A DNA stretch of 64,000 bases from Liolophura sinensis. Taxonomy: Eukaryota; Mollusca; Polyplacophora; Chitonida; Chitonidae. Position numbers and translations under genes: made by a program. The notes beneath the pieces are model-generated. The model made no database searches, was not told the DNA's origin, and was given only the letters and a program-made list of their open reading frames with translations. The stretch lies in the NCBI RefSeq assembly GCF_032854445.1, contig NC_088301.1, positions 57,672,512 to 57,736,511 on the forward strand, in the 5' to 3' direction. This document shows, in pieces, positions 25,996 through 39,100 of the stretch; position 1 is the first letter of the stretch; each line of letters begins with the position of its first letter.

Positions 25996-26914
25996 CGCCT
26001 CCCGAAGAGGACAGTAGCTTGCTGGAATCAAATGTGCTAAAGTCTCTAACTTCTTACTTGATATTTTTAGAGGAAATATTTGCATGCATGTATATAAATC
26101 GAATCACAGAGATTCACATTTGTATGAGGACAAATAATAAGGCCATGTATGGCTATTTTCAACTGTTTTAGTTTAAAGTAAAGGTGGAATGAACGAATGA
26201 TTAATGAATGACTGCAGGAGTTGACGGAACAATGAAACATCATGAACTGTACACATAACACTAGCATGCTCCGAAACATGTTCTGGGAGGACTCGAATGC
26301 AAGTTCTGCATTTACGTCGCTCGGAGGTAACTTTATTTTCTTACTCTGACCAAATATACAAGTTTAATAGCAAAGTATACCTGTATACAGTGCGTGCACG
26401 TAATTTGACAAACGACAGAAACACGAATTTCCAACATAATTTGCAAGAGGTTGTAAATTGAGTTACTCTGGAGACACTAAATATAGAAGTAACAGGTTGC
26501 TGTGGGTTATCCAGTTGTGGAAGAGAAAGTTGTTACTGGTGATTTCACTAGCAGCTGAACAGGTCTGCTACAGGAAATTAACGCACATCTAAACTACCAC
26601 TGGGAGAGGACTAATTGCACGTTTTGATACTCAGGCCAAGATGTTGAAAGGGACCCCGGATCATCATTTGCCAGTGATCACCAGTAGTCAATACATATAC
26701 CTAATAATGCCAATGATTTTCTTACTCCATCGCTTAGTCTTTTCCGTGGAACGGTCCAAATACGCCTAAAATCAAGAACCAGATTCCGGAAAAGGTTACT
26801 GAAGTCAGTGTAGTATATGTTTGCTTACATATTAATTCAACTATCATGAATTCGACGGGAATTTATCGCCGTAATTAATTCTTCACTTCTTGTTTGATCG
26901 AGATTGTCGTCAAA

Positions 26915-27994
26915 ATGGCATCTTCTCGAATGCCGGCTTCATCTGGCCAAGGTTTATTCAAAGAAACGTCAGTCCACCCCAAGCCTGAACAATGCGGAGT
27001 TTTAATGAACGTGATTTTGGACAATGTACGTAAAATAAATACATGTTCGTATTACGTAACTTTGCTGTATTTTTTCTGTTGCTGAAAACGTTTAAAAATA
27101 GAATTTTCAAATTTTCCTTCGTGTTTTTAGTTTTCACCCTAGGTCTTTAAATTTTAAAAGACTCAGATTTTGTTTTGTTTAGGCATTAAACTCTTGTAGC
27201 ACTTTCATTACACTATTGTGCAAGTAGAGTTTGGTAGGCGCTACCTTCGACACAAATGAAAAAAACGGCACGGAAATCACACTTAAAAATTGAAATGCTG
27301 TCAGATCTGTTCGTCCGATCAACTTATCAAGACGTTGTGTCCAAATTAAGTCACCATGCCCAGTAATAGAACTATTCAAATTTTAGACATCTCTTTCAGC
27401 AACAAGACGCATTAAATATTGCTGTGTTTTCATTTGTTTTAGTGTTTATTGCATTTATTTACAACACTATGGCATATAAAATGAAAACCAAGCGGTAATG
27501 TTAACTTATATGGCCTAATATTTGGAGTTTCTACCACAGCAGAATCACTATCAGGAAGTGTATGGCTGGTGGGGGTTGGTTACGTTTGATGTTGATAGAG
27601 TATGTGGATTTGGCAGGTTGTGCTTAAGTGCATATTTAAAGGAAGAGAGTGAAAATGTGCCATTCAGGTCCCTTTGGAGTAGTTGATTTTCATGCGAGTG
27701 GTGAAGCAAAATTTGTACACATTAGATCCGAGTTTAAATGCTGATTTAACACTTTAGCCCTCTCTGTTATTTGTTTTCATTTGCAGAGCCGATTACTTAT
27801 GCCTCGAAAATCCAGAATTACGAAGCCAATTGGCCGTGTTCAATCAAACAACTCGTGCCCTGACCAAGTCGAATTCAACCCACGTGCCATCCTGTGTGTG
27901 GCATCAACGGAGTGGCTTCGTGTTAAATGATATGTCGAGGCCATTCTCTAATTTAGTGAAACGACCAAACTCTTCTGACATCTCAACGGAATGA
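26915..27994 (+). CDS. Tentative small two-exon gene, unrecognised
   Basis: Exon 1 (26915-27025) opens with an ATG in good context (GTCAAAATGGC). It encodes 37 residues starting MASSRMPASSGQGLFKETSV and ends at a GTACGT donor. A candidate second exon follows a TTTCATTTGCAG acceptor at 27787. It contains a 68-codon open frame (DYLCLENPEL ... SSDISTE) ending at 27994. The phases of donor and acceptor do not match for that frame. The in-phase reading stops earlier, near 27929. So either an exon is missing, the splice sites differ, or the two blocks are unrelated. No family recognised. Confidence 0.3.
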
Positions 27995-28264
27995 GGCGCC
28001 CATTGACTGACATGGACTTTTTAATGTGCTATCTTATTTCTACATGATCAGAACCGGTTAATCTGACGCTCACATTTAAAAATTGTGAGAAGAATCGTAA
28101 TAAGTAAAACATTCTTAAATATATACCGGTCAAGGAATATGCAGATGCTTGCAGCAAGGTTTTTAGAATTATGAACACAAATCAAGACAGAAAAAATGCA
28201 ATGAATGGTAGCAAATAAGTAATGCCAAAGGCCATCGACCAGTACAAGATTTGTAAACAATTTA

Positions 28265-28375
28265 AAAATTTTATTTGATTGGTGTTTTACGCTGTACTCA
28301 AGAATATTGGAGTCATATGACAGCAGCCAGCATTCCGGTGAGAGAAAACAGGGTTTAAAATTTGCTTGACAGGAT
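28265..28375 (-). repeat. SINE 3' fragment
   Basis: Reverse copy of the 24170-24340 core: ATTTGATTGGTGTTTTACGC, then TACTCAAGAATATTGG, then CAGCCAGCATTCCGG. It is truncated at its 5' end. Confidence 0.65.
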
Positions 28376-28679
28376 ATAGTCTTTGTCCGATATGGAGTCC
28401 GTGAGATATAAAATAAGAATGGCGTGTATACTCTAAATCTTCAACCTTTCTACCCCAAAAGCACTGTTTCCAGAGAAATCTATGCATAGAATTATTATGA
28501 AAATAATGCTAAAAATGATTTGTTTGTGTCACTAGAGATGCAAGTTTTCAATAGTTCTCTCAGAAAGTTTCAAAATATTTTGAAGTCAAAACAGTTACGG
28601 GGTCGGGAAACTGGGTTAACAATTGGAGATCATATAGCAATTAAGGGTCACACTGGAAGGACTTTTACACCTGTTACTT

Positions 28680-28775
28680 TTTACTTACTTGATTGGTGTT
28701 TTGCGCCGTACTCAAGAATATTTCACTTACAAGACGGCGGCCAGCATTATGGTGGGACGAAACCGGGATATATTT
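28680..28775 (-). repeat. SINE 3' fragment
   Basis: Reverse copy of the same core: TTGATTGGTGTTTTGCGCCG, then TACTCAAGAATATTTC, then GGCGGCCAGCATTATGG. Only the 3' third of the element is present. Confidence 0.7.
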
Positions 28776-28779
28776 GCGT

Positions 28780-30175
28780 TTTATAAGTCACAACCTTGAG
28801 AATGTCTTTCTCAGGTTTGGCTTTTATAAACAAAAGCACCAGCGTCAAGGTCAAAAGAAAACAAAACAAGAAAGCCGCATATAAAGTTTTGTGAGTGTCT
28901 TTGCTTGACCTTTATAAGCATGCACACGAAAATTATGCTTTCCATGGAATCCATGGTATAAATTACACTCCAGGGTATCGGACGTACACACAGCTTGTTA
29001 ATGACGGGACACAACACCCTATTTTTTTCTACTCCTTCAGTGATCAGTAAGCCTCAGGTTGTACAAAAAATATTACGCGAGTTCAGCAAAAACACCTTGA
29101 CTATCTGGAAAGCTGAAAATAACACAAATCCAACGAATACATCGATTTAAATATAGGGATTTTCCTATATAACAATTTGCGGGACGAATTTCTTCACCCA
29201 CATTGTTTGTAACCAGGGATATCACATAGCGACAAATATATAGCACTTAGGTAAATGTGACTTGTAGTACAATTGTACGTTTGATCTATAATTAAAGTTA
29301 GTCACATGTAATCGTGTGCTATCGAGCGCGCTTTTCTTATTATATTTAGCATTTTGTGGAAACACTTGTCAGTTAATTCATACATGAAAATAATGTTTTC
29401 CTGCAGTTAACAGGCGGAAATGCAGCTCTTTGAGTTTGTTATAGTCATTCAAGCGTAATCGAGCAGCTTAAATGTATGGTAGCCCGTTCGGAACAGATAT
29501 CTAGAGTTCTAGGTTGATTTTTTCACGAACTCAAATAAATTCGCTGAAAAATTCAAGTGAACGGTTATCAATTGATATGATAAGTGAATTCATGGAATAA
29601 CTTTGTAACTACGAAAGACTAGCAGTAACATAAAACCCAACAAAAATCTGGATTAAGAGACGCCTATCTCAATCCCTGGTGTAACAGTACGGCGTTTGTT
29701 AATGTAACGGCAATTCCCCTATGTAAAACAGTTAAGCGATCATGTAGGATTCGAGCCGAAATGTACACTATGGAAGATCGACAGTGCCATACTGTTAAGA
29801 CATAAAGCACACCATCATAGTTATGGAAGATCAACATATCAACACGTATTGTTACTACATTAGGTCAAGTTGTTAATTATGGAAGCGTAACTGTAGCACC
29901 AGGTCTACACCCACCGTCCGGCCGACGTACTGTACGGTATGCTTCACCTAGGGTTTTGTTTAACGTAATAAATTCCTACTTGCAGGCATTTGCTGTATGT
30001 CCTGGAGATTTGAGTCGGCGTTGATCATTTACTTCCACTGAAGAGTTCCACTAGATTCATCACCCGGGTTACAAATACATGAATTCAAAGTCACTTAATT
30101 TTTGTTTTATTGCAAAACTTTTGTGAACATAACCAGCACTATTCTTTGCTTGACTGCCACACGTTACAAACATTG
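28780..30175. other. Intergenic, 3' flank of the isoleucyl-tRNA synthetase gene
   Basis: No coding frame, RNA gene or clear repeat seen. The right end probably contains the synthetase 3' untranslated region. Confidence 0.35.
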
Positions 30176-30179
30176 GGAT

Positions 30180-33100
30180 TTACAGAACATAAACTGTTGT
30201 AGAGTGTAAACTAAGTAGATCATCCTTTGGCGACAACGCGTCTTTCTTGTCTTTCGATCGACTTAGATTTATCTTCTTTCCATTTAATCCAAAGACAGTT
30301 CTGACCTACAAAAAACAAAACAGAGGTTGTTAAAACAGGCATGGGGTTTTGGAGAAAGGTATTATACTTTACAATAGTCTGNNNNNNNNNNNNNNNNNNN
30401 NNNNNNNNNNNNNNNNNNNNNNNNNNNNNNNNNNNNNNNNNNNNNNNNNNNNNNNNNNNNNNNNNNNNNNNNNNNNNNNNNNNNNNNNNNNNNNNNNNNN
30501 NNNNNNNNNNNNNNNNNNNNNNNNNNNNNNNNNNNNNNNNNNNNNNNNNNNNNNNNNNNNNNNNNNNNNNNNNNNNNNNNNACCGGAGAGATGAAGCCCC
30601 CACAAAAGACACACATACCTGAGACAGAAGCTGGCAATACGAGACACTATCTCCACGAGGACTATCTAGTAAAAGACAGCCCTTTCTACTTCTGGCCCCT
30701 TGCTGAGGTGTTCCAGACACAAGTTCCACATTTACAAAATGGCAGACAGGCGACTTCAGGTTACTAGTAGAAGCTGAACCTTCCTTGGAGTCAGACGTGA
30801 GATACAAAGTCCTAGAGTGGAGAGACAACAGGTCCTCAGAAACTATTTCTGAGTTCAATGCGCAGTCTGTGAACAAACGCAGGCGTTTCCCTCTCAGACC
30901 AAACAGCGAGGCAGCCTGAAATGAAACCAAGTGTATTTTTTTGGTACGTGTTTAGGCTGCAATGCTGGTATTAAAGTACTTTAAAGTTCATAAATTCTAA
31001 ATACAGTCATATGATACAAGTAAGAACATTAAGCATTTTGTATATTTTTGAAATTTTGTATGTATTTTTAGGAAGTGAGCTTGCACGAAGGGCTTGGACA
31101 AAAATGAGAGCTGAAATGATAGGTGTAAATTTGGATTGCATATGTTATTCGCAAGATACAAGCGGTAAGCACACCATTTATGGGGACAGTCCTAAAGTTT
31201 TAGTGGCTTTGTTGAGCAACTTTCTCACTTCAACAAATGTATAATTTTATAAATAAAGACAGAAATATGTTTCCCAAAACATGTCAAGTAAGAGTGTGGA
31301 AACAGACGAGAATACTGAAGGCTTCTGAATCCCTAAGAGCTGGACAATGTAGACTTTCTTTAGCCAAACAGATGGTAAAGGGTATCTCGCATAAACAAAG
31401 CAAATTTAGATCATGGCGAATTCAGACTACAAATACACTTTCTACTTCTGGAGCATACGTGAATTTCACCGCTCAAAGAAATGACAAAAAAGTCTCGCAC
31501 TATGAGACCTGTAAAAGAGTGTTAATCTTACCTGGATTATCACCAAATCAGAGGTGAGCAGAAAATCTCCCTGAGGGTTTTCTAAGAGTAATGTTCCTTG
31601 GGTGCCTGTGGCGCCCTCTCCTGGGTTCAAGCCAACCAGCTCGATGTTGACAAATTTACAGTTTGGTATCACCCCACTGACAACGGGTGCTGGAGCTAGC
31701 CGAGCAGCCGGCCTAGATGCTGATGCTGATGCTGACGGCTTATTCTCTCCTGCATGCCCCTTCACAATAGTCATGTCCAACAGATCATTCTTCACCTGGG
31801 GCAAAGAAACAGGAACAAGACTCCATAAGTCTACCTAAATGCAAAGCGGCTGACCTAAAGGCCTAACCCAACAATAACCAATACACAGACAACTGAAAGA
31901 GCTTGTGGAAAACTTAATCTACTACACTGTATATTACAAACATCTCAAACCAACATGCAAAAGGCACAATAAGGGACTAGCCTAAGGGAAATTTATGAGC
32001 AATAGAGTTTATTTCTCATACAACCTGCTCTAGAATATCTCGCATATACAACTGTAGTCCTTTTCATGGGCAGAGGAAACAGTCAAACCCGCGAAAACAA
32101 GCTTTTGGAAAGTAACTCAGAAACTTTATTGCCATATAATATAATGTTGTATAGGTGGAAGACAAAGTGATCTGCAGCCACATGAAGCTTTAAGTAAGAC
32201 CACCTAAATGTTTCCACAAAGTGCTCTGTATTACTTTCTGCCACCACAGGCCGAGAACCGTGTGGCTCCTGCTCTTTTGATATTAGGGGTATATGTAAAT
32301 CTATTGGGTTACTCAATCTGGTAGTGGGATAAGATTACCTCAGGAAACCATGTTTTTGTGTCTTTCTGCCTCTTACCAAAGAGTTAACAAAAGGAGGCCA
32401 AACATTACAATGAGCATTACAATTAGTTTAATGTAATACACGAGTAGAGTAACTCAGGAAAACCCATTTTGTGTCAAAATGAGCCTTTAATTACACTACC
32501 TGTGTTTACACTGAAGTGATTCTTTGACGAACTGGCTCATTAATAATAGAGTAGATACCTTGATCTCAGCTTCCTGGACGATGGTCTGTGAGTCACTGGG
32601 AACAGGGTAAGGTTCAAGAGGTTGTTTGATGGTTGAAAAGATGAAGTCACCATGGTCACGGATAATCTTTGCTAAATTCTCAGACGTCTTGTAATACACA
32701 GTGATATCATCTGCTGGCATCAGCTGAGCCTGTTTGGACAAGAAGAAGTGAGAAATGCAATGACGTTATCTTGCAGTTGGTTGATTATTGGTTGTAATTT
32801 GCCAAGAAGAGTCTTAAAAAGCAAACTATGCAAGCATTTGTACACATCTGCATTTTCATATCCCAAACACTCAGAATTTCTGATAAGCCAGCTGGTGGAA
32901 TGACGTTGTTCAAAATTAATGCTCTTAAACACAGTGTGTGGAAAACAAAGGGTTTTCTGTGCATGGCAATTACAGTAGTGTTTGTAGCATCTGACAAACA
33001 GCTAAACAGCCAAGAAGTAGTTTCGTTCCTCTGACTTTACACCAAGGCTGCAGCATGGCGTTTACCTTTTTCCTCAGTTTCTGGATGCGGTTGATGACTT

Positions 33101-36100
33101 CCCGGGCAATTCCCTCATCCAGCATGGACTGGTCTGGGGTGACATCAAGCAGGATGATCAGCTGACAAAACAAAACAAATATGGCAACAATTTCGGCCGG
33201 ACTTATAATTTTGTAAAGGAATTATCAGCCACTGTTGCTACATATCCTACATTAAGGTCAGTTTAAGCTGGAGTTGAACGGAACCTTGGCATGACAAGTA
33301 ACAAACAGTGCCCATGTTACATGCTCAGGATGGCAGACAACATTTTCCAAGTTCCTTGTGATATACAGGCATTATTACACAATTGTACAAGTACACACTT
33401 ACATCCCCCTCTCCATGAGCCTCAAACTGTGCAGTGGCATCCCCGCCTGAAGTGTCAAATGTATACACCAGCTTGAGGTCACCCTCCACAAGCACATGAC
33501 CTCCAACTGTTATTTCCCCAGTCTGCTGGAAGTTCAGCAGCTCCTCATTGGTCAGATTTGAGATGACTTTGGACTCCATGATCTTCTTGAAATCTGCCTT
33601 GAGTTTAGTCCCAAGTATTTTGTAGTCAGGCTCAGCTTTAAGGCGGATGTTGTGTTTGACCTTGTCAGTTGTGACTGTCACCTTCCTCACATTTAGTTCC
33701 TGTAAATGGTCCGAAGTGGAATAAAGTATAACAAATACAGTTTGCAACAAACAAACCAATATGTTTCAGTTCAGTCCACACTAGTACTTCATCAAAATAA
33801 TTCTATAGCAGACTAAAACTATAAGATGATTCATTATGCCTATTATATCTTCCTGTCTTTTCATGAAGAAGTCTGAAAAGCTTGTCCCTGTAGCTTTAAG
33901 CTCTTATATGTATGCATACGGCCATATCATAAAGTTCATAATATGGAGAATAGAAGTGACCACTGCAATTAATCAATCTTTTCGCATGTTTGCAAGGTGT
34001 TTATTTAAGCATGTTCTGAAAGCATTATCCTGTGTTGACTAATAAAATTACACTTTTTGTGACATCCTCAAATGGACCAATCCAGTTTTGTCTTCAAAAT
34101 CAAATAAAAAAAACTGCAAAAATTGCACTGAAAGTTACTCTTCCATATGCGAAAATGTTGCGGAATCAGGGTATACCCTGCTAAAAGATTACCTCTAGTA
34201 TGTATGAAGAGAGTGATTTAATGTTGTTGACAGCCTGTTCATCTTGATGGATAACAACAATCTCCTTCAAGGGATACTGTAACCAAACACAAGTACCAAT
34301 ACATTTAACCATTTCACTGCTCCAAAGCAATGAAGATAAAGACAAGCAGTTTTTGTACAGTTTCTGATTTCTACTCAACAACATGGAACAGTGACAAGTC
34401 TTTATTATCCTTGTTGTTCAGTTAGGCAAATATATGGTTTATAAATCAAAAAATTGCTGAAAAGAATCATTTGTCTTGTAGGTTCCAAAATAGATGTATT
34501 CAAGAAGTAAACTAAGTTTTAGTTAATATATACGGTCTCTAATCTCTTGAATGGAGCATTACTGCTCAGCCCTCAATCTCAATATACTGGCCTTTTTCAA
34601 GTAACAGCTTACAGAGAAATACATAAAGGTACATGACATACCTTGACAGGCAATGTTTTCCTGTCACGCACAACTCTTCCAAGCTCAATAACTGTTTGCA
34701 TCAAAGCCACCGCACTTTCAGTTTCTGTGTTGATAAGGGTCTCCCTATAATAAAGGCAGGACTGGTATGAACGCAATCACAGGTTAGATATTATACAAAT
34801 ATTGCATCCTCAAATTTTTAAAGACTGTTATAAAAACCCCAGCAGCACACAAATCTTAGCCTTCAATGTCCATAATTTAGAACTGTACGCTGTGACCAAT
34901 CTGAATTTTGGAAGTTTTTGTGTCTTACTTGGCCTCTGGGAGCAGCAGGAAGTGGATGCTTCTGTAGTCCTGTCCTTTGGTGGCCTCACTGTCCACCAGG
35001 TGCCTTAAGTTCTGATACATGTGCTCTGTGAGGAACGGGATGAAAGGGGCCTGAAAACACAGCACAGACACATGATACTGAACAGAGTTCAATTAGTTTT
35101 GTATTACTGTTTTATGATGAAATATAGCAATCACAGAAGGCTGGTTAAGTATACAGGTGACTGGTTAGGTGTACAGGTGTCTGGTTAGGTATACAGGTGA
35201 CTGGTTAGGTATACAGGCGACTGGTTAGGTATACACATGACTGGTTAGGTATACACATGACTGGTTAGGAATACAGTGATTGGTTAGGTATACAGGTGAC
35301 TGGTTAGGTATACACTGACTGGTTAGGTATACAGGCAACTGGTTAGGTATGCAGGTGACTGGTTAGGTATACACATGACTGGTTAGGTATACACGTGACT
35401 GGTTAGGTATACAGTGACTGGTTAGGTATACAGGTGACTGGTTAGGTATACAGGCGACTGTAGGAATTCACAGCACTTCACACTCTACATGTACTTGTGC
35501 ACATAATGATACATCTATGTCATATTGCATCATTGTTGAATAAAATTCAGTACAAAACTATTTGTAAGTAAAGCAAACTCTAAACGAACTGATGCTTTAT
35601 AAACACTAAAAGGCATTTTACAAACTGTAAGATCACACAAACTTCTTCTTATACAATGTATTTAACACAACATTTATTAATGTACAAATTACATTGAATG
35701 AAAATCTAATAAATGAAAGGAATAGTAATGTATGAAAAGTGTTTACACTGTGGTTTATCCTACTGATTATGCTATTTAATACTTAATTTCTTTGAAGTAT
35801 GATTCCTAGGCAGTTTGAACAATTTAAAACAACCAAGAAATCCACTAAGAGAGGGTTGCTGACTTACCATCACTCTGATCATGGTGAAGAGGACCGAGAA
35901 GAGTGTCTCCAGAGCTGCCTGACAATCCTCAGCACCACCATCACCCTGACAACAGACACAGCAAGGAACTTGAGCATACAAGTACACAACATTACCAGGT
36001 AGGACCGACATCTACCAGTCATCCTCACAATCTTATAATCAAATATCACTTTTACACATGTAGAAATGGCAGGTGAAGGGTTTCCTTTTTTGTCATAATG

Positions 36101-39100
36101 AGACTCTTCCGTCACTCTAAACACTTTCTTGTACCTGTGATCTCTATTCATAGCAGATATATACAGAGCAGACACAGGGACAGGCCACATCTTACCTTCA
36201 GTCTCTTCCTGTTCATTCTGACATACCAGTTGGTAAGCTGGTCCACAAATCTTACCAGTCTTGGCACAACTGTGTACAGACGATAAGCTGAAGAAAAAAA
36301 AAAGATACAAATAATTATATTTTTAAATCAAAGTTTGTATTTGTTGAAGAATAGTGCGACTATAATATTAATTTCATATATCATTTTATTTTTTGCTACG
36401 AAGATATCTCACCTGCCATTTCCTGCTTAACAAACTTGACGAGGGATTGTGTGAAGGACAGAATCCACCTGTCCATGTAGTTCCTGGAGACAGTCAACTT
36501 TGCCTCATTATATCTCAGTTGGATGTCATCCTCCTAACAAAGAAAAAAAAAGAGATAACTTTTTCAGAAGTAATATATACCACTGTACATATACTCACGA
36601 AAATTTATTTCTAAGTTTGAAAAAAGTCAACAAGTAAACCATATTTCCATGCCCCCAGTCATCTGGAAGAACAAGTTACATCAGCCTGTAATTTGTCACA
36701 TCAAGAATAGTATACTATTCATTTACATTTCTTTCATTCTCACTTAAATGGGTGTTCACTTATAATGCTGACATTTCTTTCATTCTCACTTAAATGGGTG
36801 TTTATTTATAATGCTGACATTTCTTTCATTCTCATTTAAATGGGTGTTAATTTAAAATGCCGGCATTTCTTTCATTTAAATGGGTGTTCATTTATAAAGC
36901 CAAGGAAGTCACTGATCTTAACAGGTATCATGGGTATTTTGATACTATTGTTGACCCAAGATCAGTATGTTATGAATTCATCCGAGGTTTGGTTGTATAT
37001 GTCCAGTTTACCCGCTCTAACCGCTCCACATTTTGCATCAGGAATCTGTAGGCGTTGTACCAGGGCAGGAAGACATCCTTCAGCACATCACGAACACCAT
37101 CCCTCTTAAACTTCAGGCTCTCTGCTCTGACCACAGGCGAGTTGATCAGGTAAAGCCTGTCATAAAAAATATCAATGTACAGCTGTCATGGAGGAATAAA
37201 CTTAGTTCTATATAAATAGTTTAATGCACTTAAATCTTAAGGCTCTGTCGGCTGGCAGACCTTCCCACATGTGTCCCGAGAAGAAACCAGCATGAGCTGG
37301 ATTTCAACTCACAGTGACTGCATTGGTGAGAGGCTCCTGGGTCAGCCCACATGATTAAGATGTATCACTAGTATTGCCAGTACAACAAGTCTTTTCAGTT
37401 TTCAAAATGATACTTAAAACCAGAAAGTCATTCATTTTGACAGGTTTCTGGTAATTCCATAAGTTTAAAATTCTTTAGCTTTGTGGATTCGATGCCAACT
37501 TATTTTATTTTGTTAACCTGTTGTGGTAACACACTATACCATGTACCTGGTGTAATTGGTTTTTGTCCACAATGCAGGTCAAGCATTGAAAAGGTAAACT
37601 CTTGAGGAAAATTCAGCACATAGTACATATTATTGCTGAATTGATTACCTTAGAGCATCAGCTCCAAAATCATCCACCACACTCATAGGGTCTGGGTAGT
37701 TCTTCTTCCGTTTGCTCATCTTTGTACCGTCTCTGGAAGAATAACCCACATCCAGTCTACTCTGACAGTAATGTATGATTATGCATAAGGCAATAGTGGT
37801 GCCAACTTCTTACTCTGAAGAGACATGTTTGTAGCCTTGGTACAATCAATGTATATAGTAACTGTATACATTTTTCTCTATGGCTCTTGATACACGAAAA
37901 TTGCAAAATAAAAATACTGAATCTTTAGTTGCAGCAGGTTCTAAAAGAATAATAGCTACAAGTAGTAATCTGCTAAAAACTGTTACCATTGATCACTGCT
38001 TCCTGTTGAAACTTACGCTGCTAGCACAAGCCCGTTCACAATGAGGTTCTTGAAAGGGGGTTTACCAAACAGCAGAGTTGAGACAACCAGAAGGGTGTAG
38101 AACCTATAAACATCAACAATTTCATAATGAAGTGGCATTAGAAAATACATTCATTTCTTGTGTCACCATTGCCTAAACATAATGTTTATCTCAAACCCAA
38201 AAATGTAAATCCACTTGCTCAGGCCCAGTCAGACCAAATAGCATAATTCAAAAGCAATGTTTGAATCTGAACTTAGTACATCCCCAGAACTTATGCCTGC
38301 CAACAATGATACACACTAGCTTCTCTGAACTCTGAACACAAAGAAATGGTGTTAACCATTTAGGAACTGAGTGACGAAAATAAATATTTGCTACACATGT
38401 TCTAAAGCAATTAAGCCAATTTTTTTCATGTGGTAGCTTGAACTGAGAATCTTGTTCTCAAAGCCAATACAAAGGTATATAAATTACAGACTGTTAACAC
38501 AGATAAATTTGTTTTAAGAACATTTTTCACTTCTCTGACTACACTCAGGCTTTTAAACGGAGGAAATGGAAGTTCACTGCCCAGAAAAAACCCACCTCCC
38601 TTCACCAGGTACAGGTGAAATGGGACAACTGACAGTAGTGAGGACACTACCATATCCCATCCATGGTCTCATAACTTGTTAATCATATCCATACAAGTAA
38701 CCTAACAGTTCAATACAGTTCCTACCATCCTCTGGTTTGATCAACGCCCTCAGCGATGAAATCTGCAGGGAAGCTGTCCTCGAACTCCTTCTTGTTCTCG
38801 AATGGGTAGTGGGCCTGAGCATAGGGCATGCTGCCGCTCTCAAACCAGCAGTCAAACACCTCTGTCACCCTCTTTAGCTCACCTTTACCCATCCTTGATG
38901 GAATAGTCAGCCCATCCACACTATGTGACAAAACACACCAACAGTTACACATCTTTCTAAGTATTTTGGAAGCATCAGGAAAGAATGTCTGTATATTGCT
39001 CTTGCCTTACCTGAATACATTCACCTGTCTTGAACAATTAAGGCAGTAAAACACACAATATATGAAGTCGGAGTCCAGACATGTAAGTTTGAATACTGTC

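Noticed and set aside
30220-30930. A 236-codon frame read through the N run
   Set aside because: It joins exon 29, an intron with a gap and the wrong frame of exon 30. The correct last exon is in another frame and ends FGL...TVYVL.
35141-35460. A CRISPR array, because of regularly repeated units
   Set aside because: Units are directly adjacent with no unique spacers, in an intron of a eukaryotic gene; a minisatellite.
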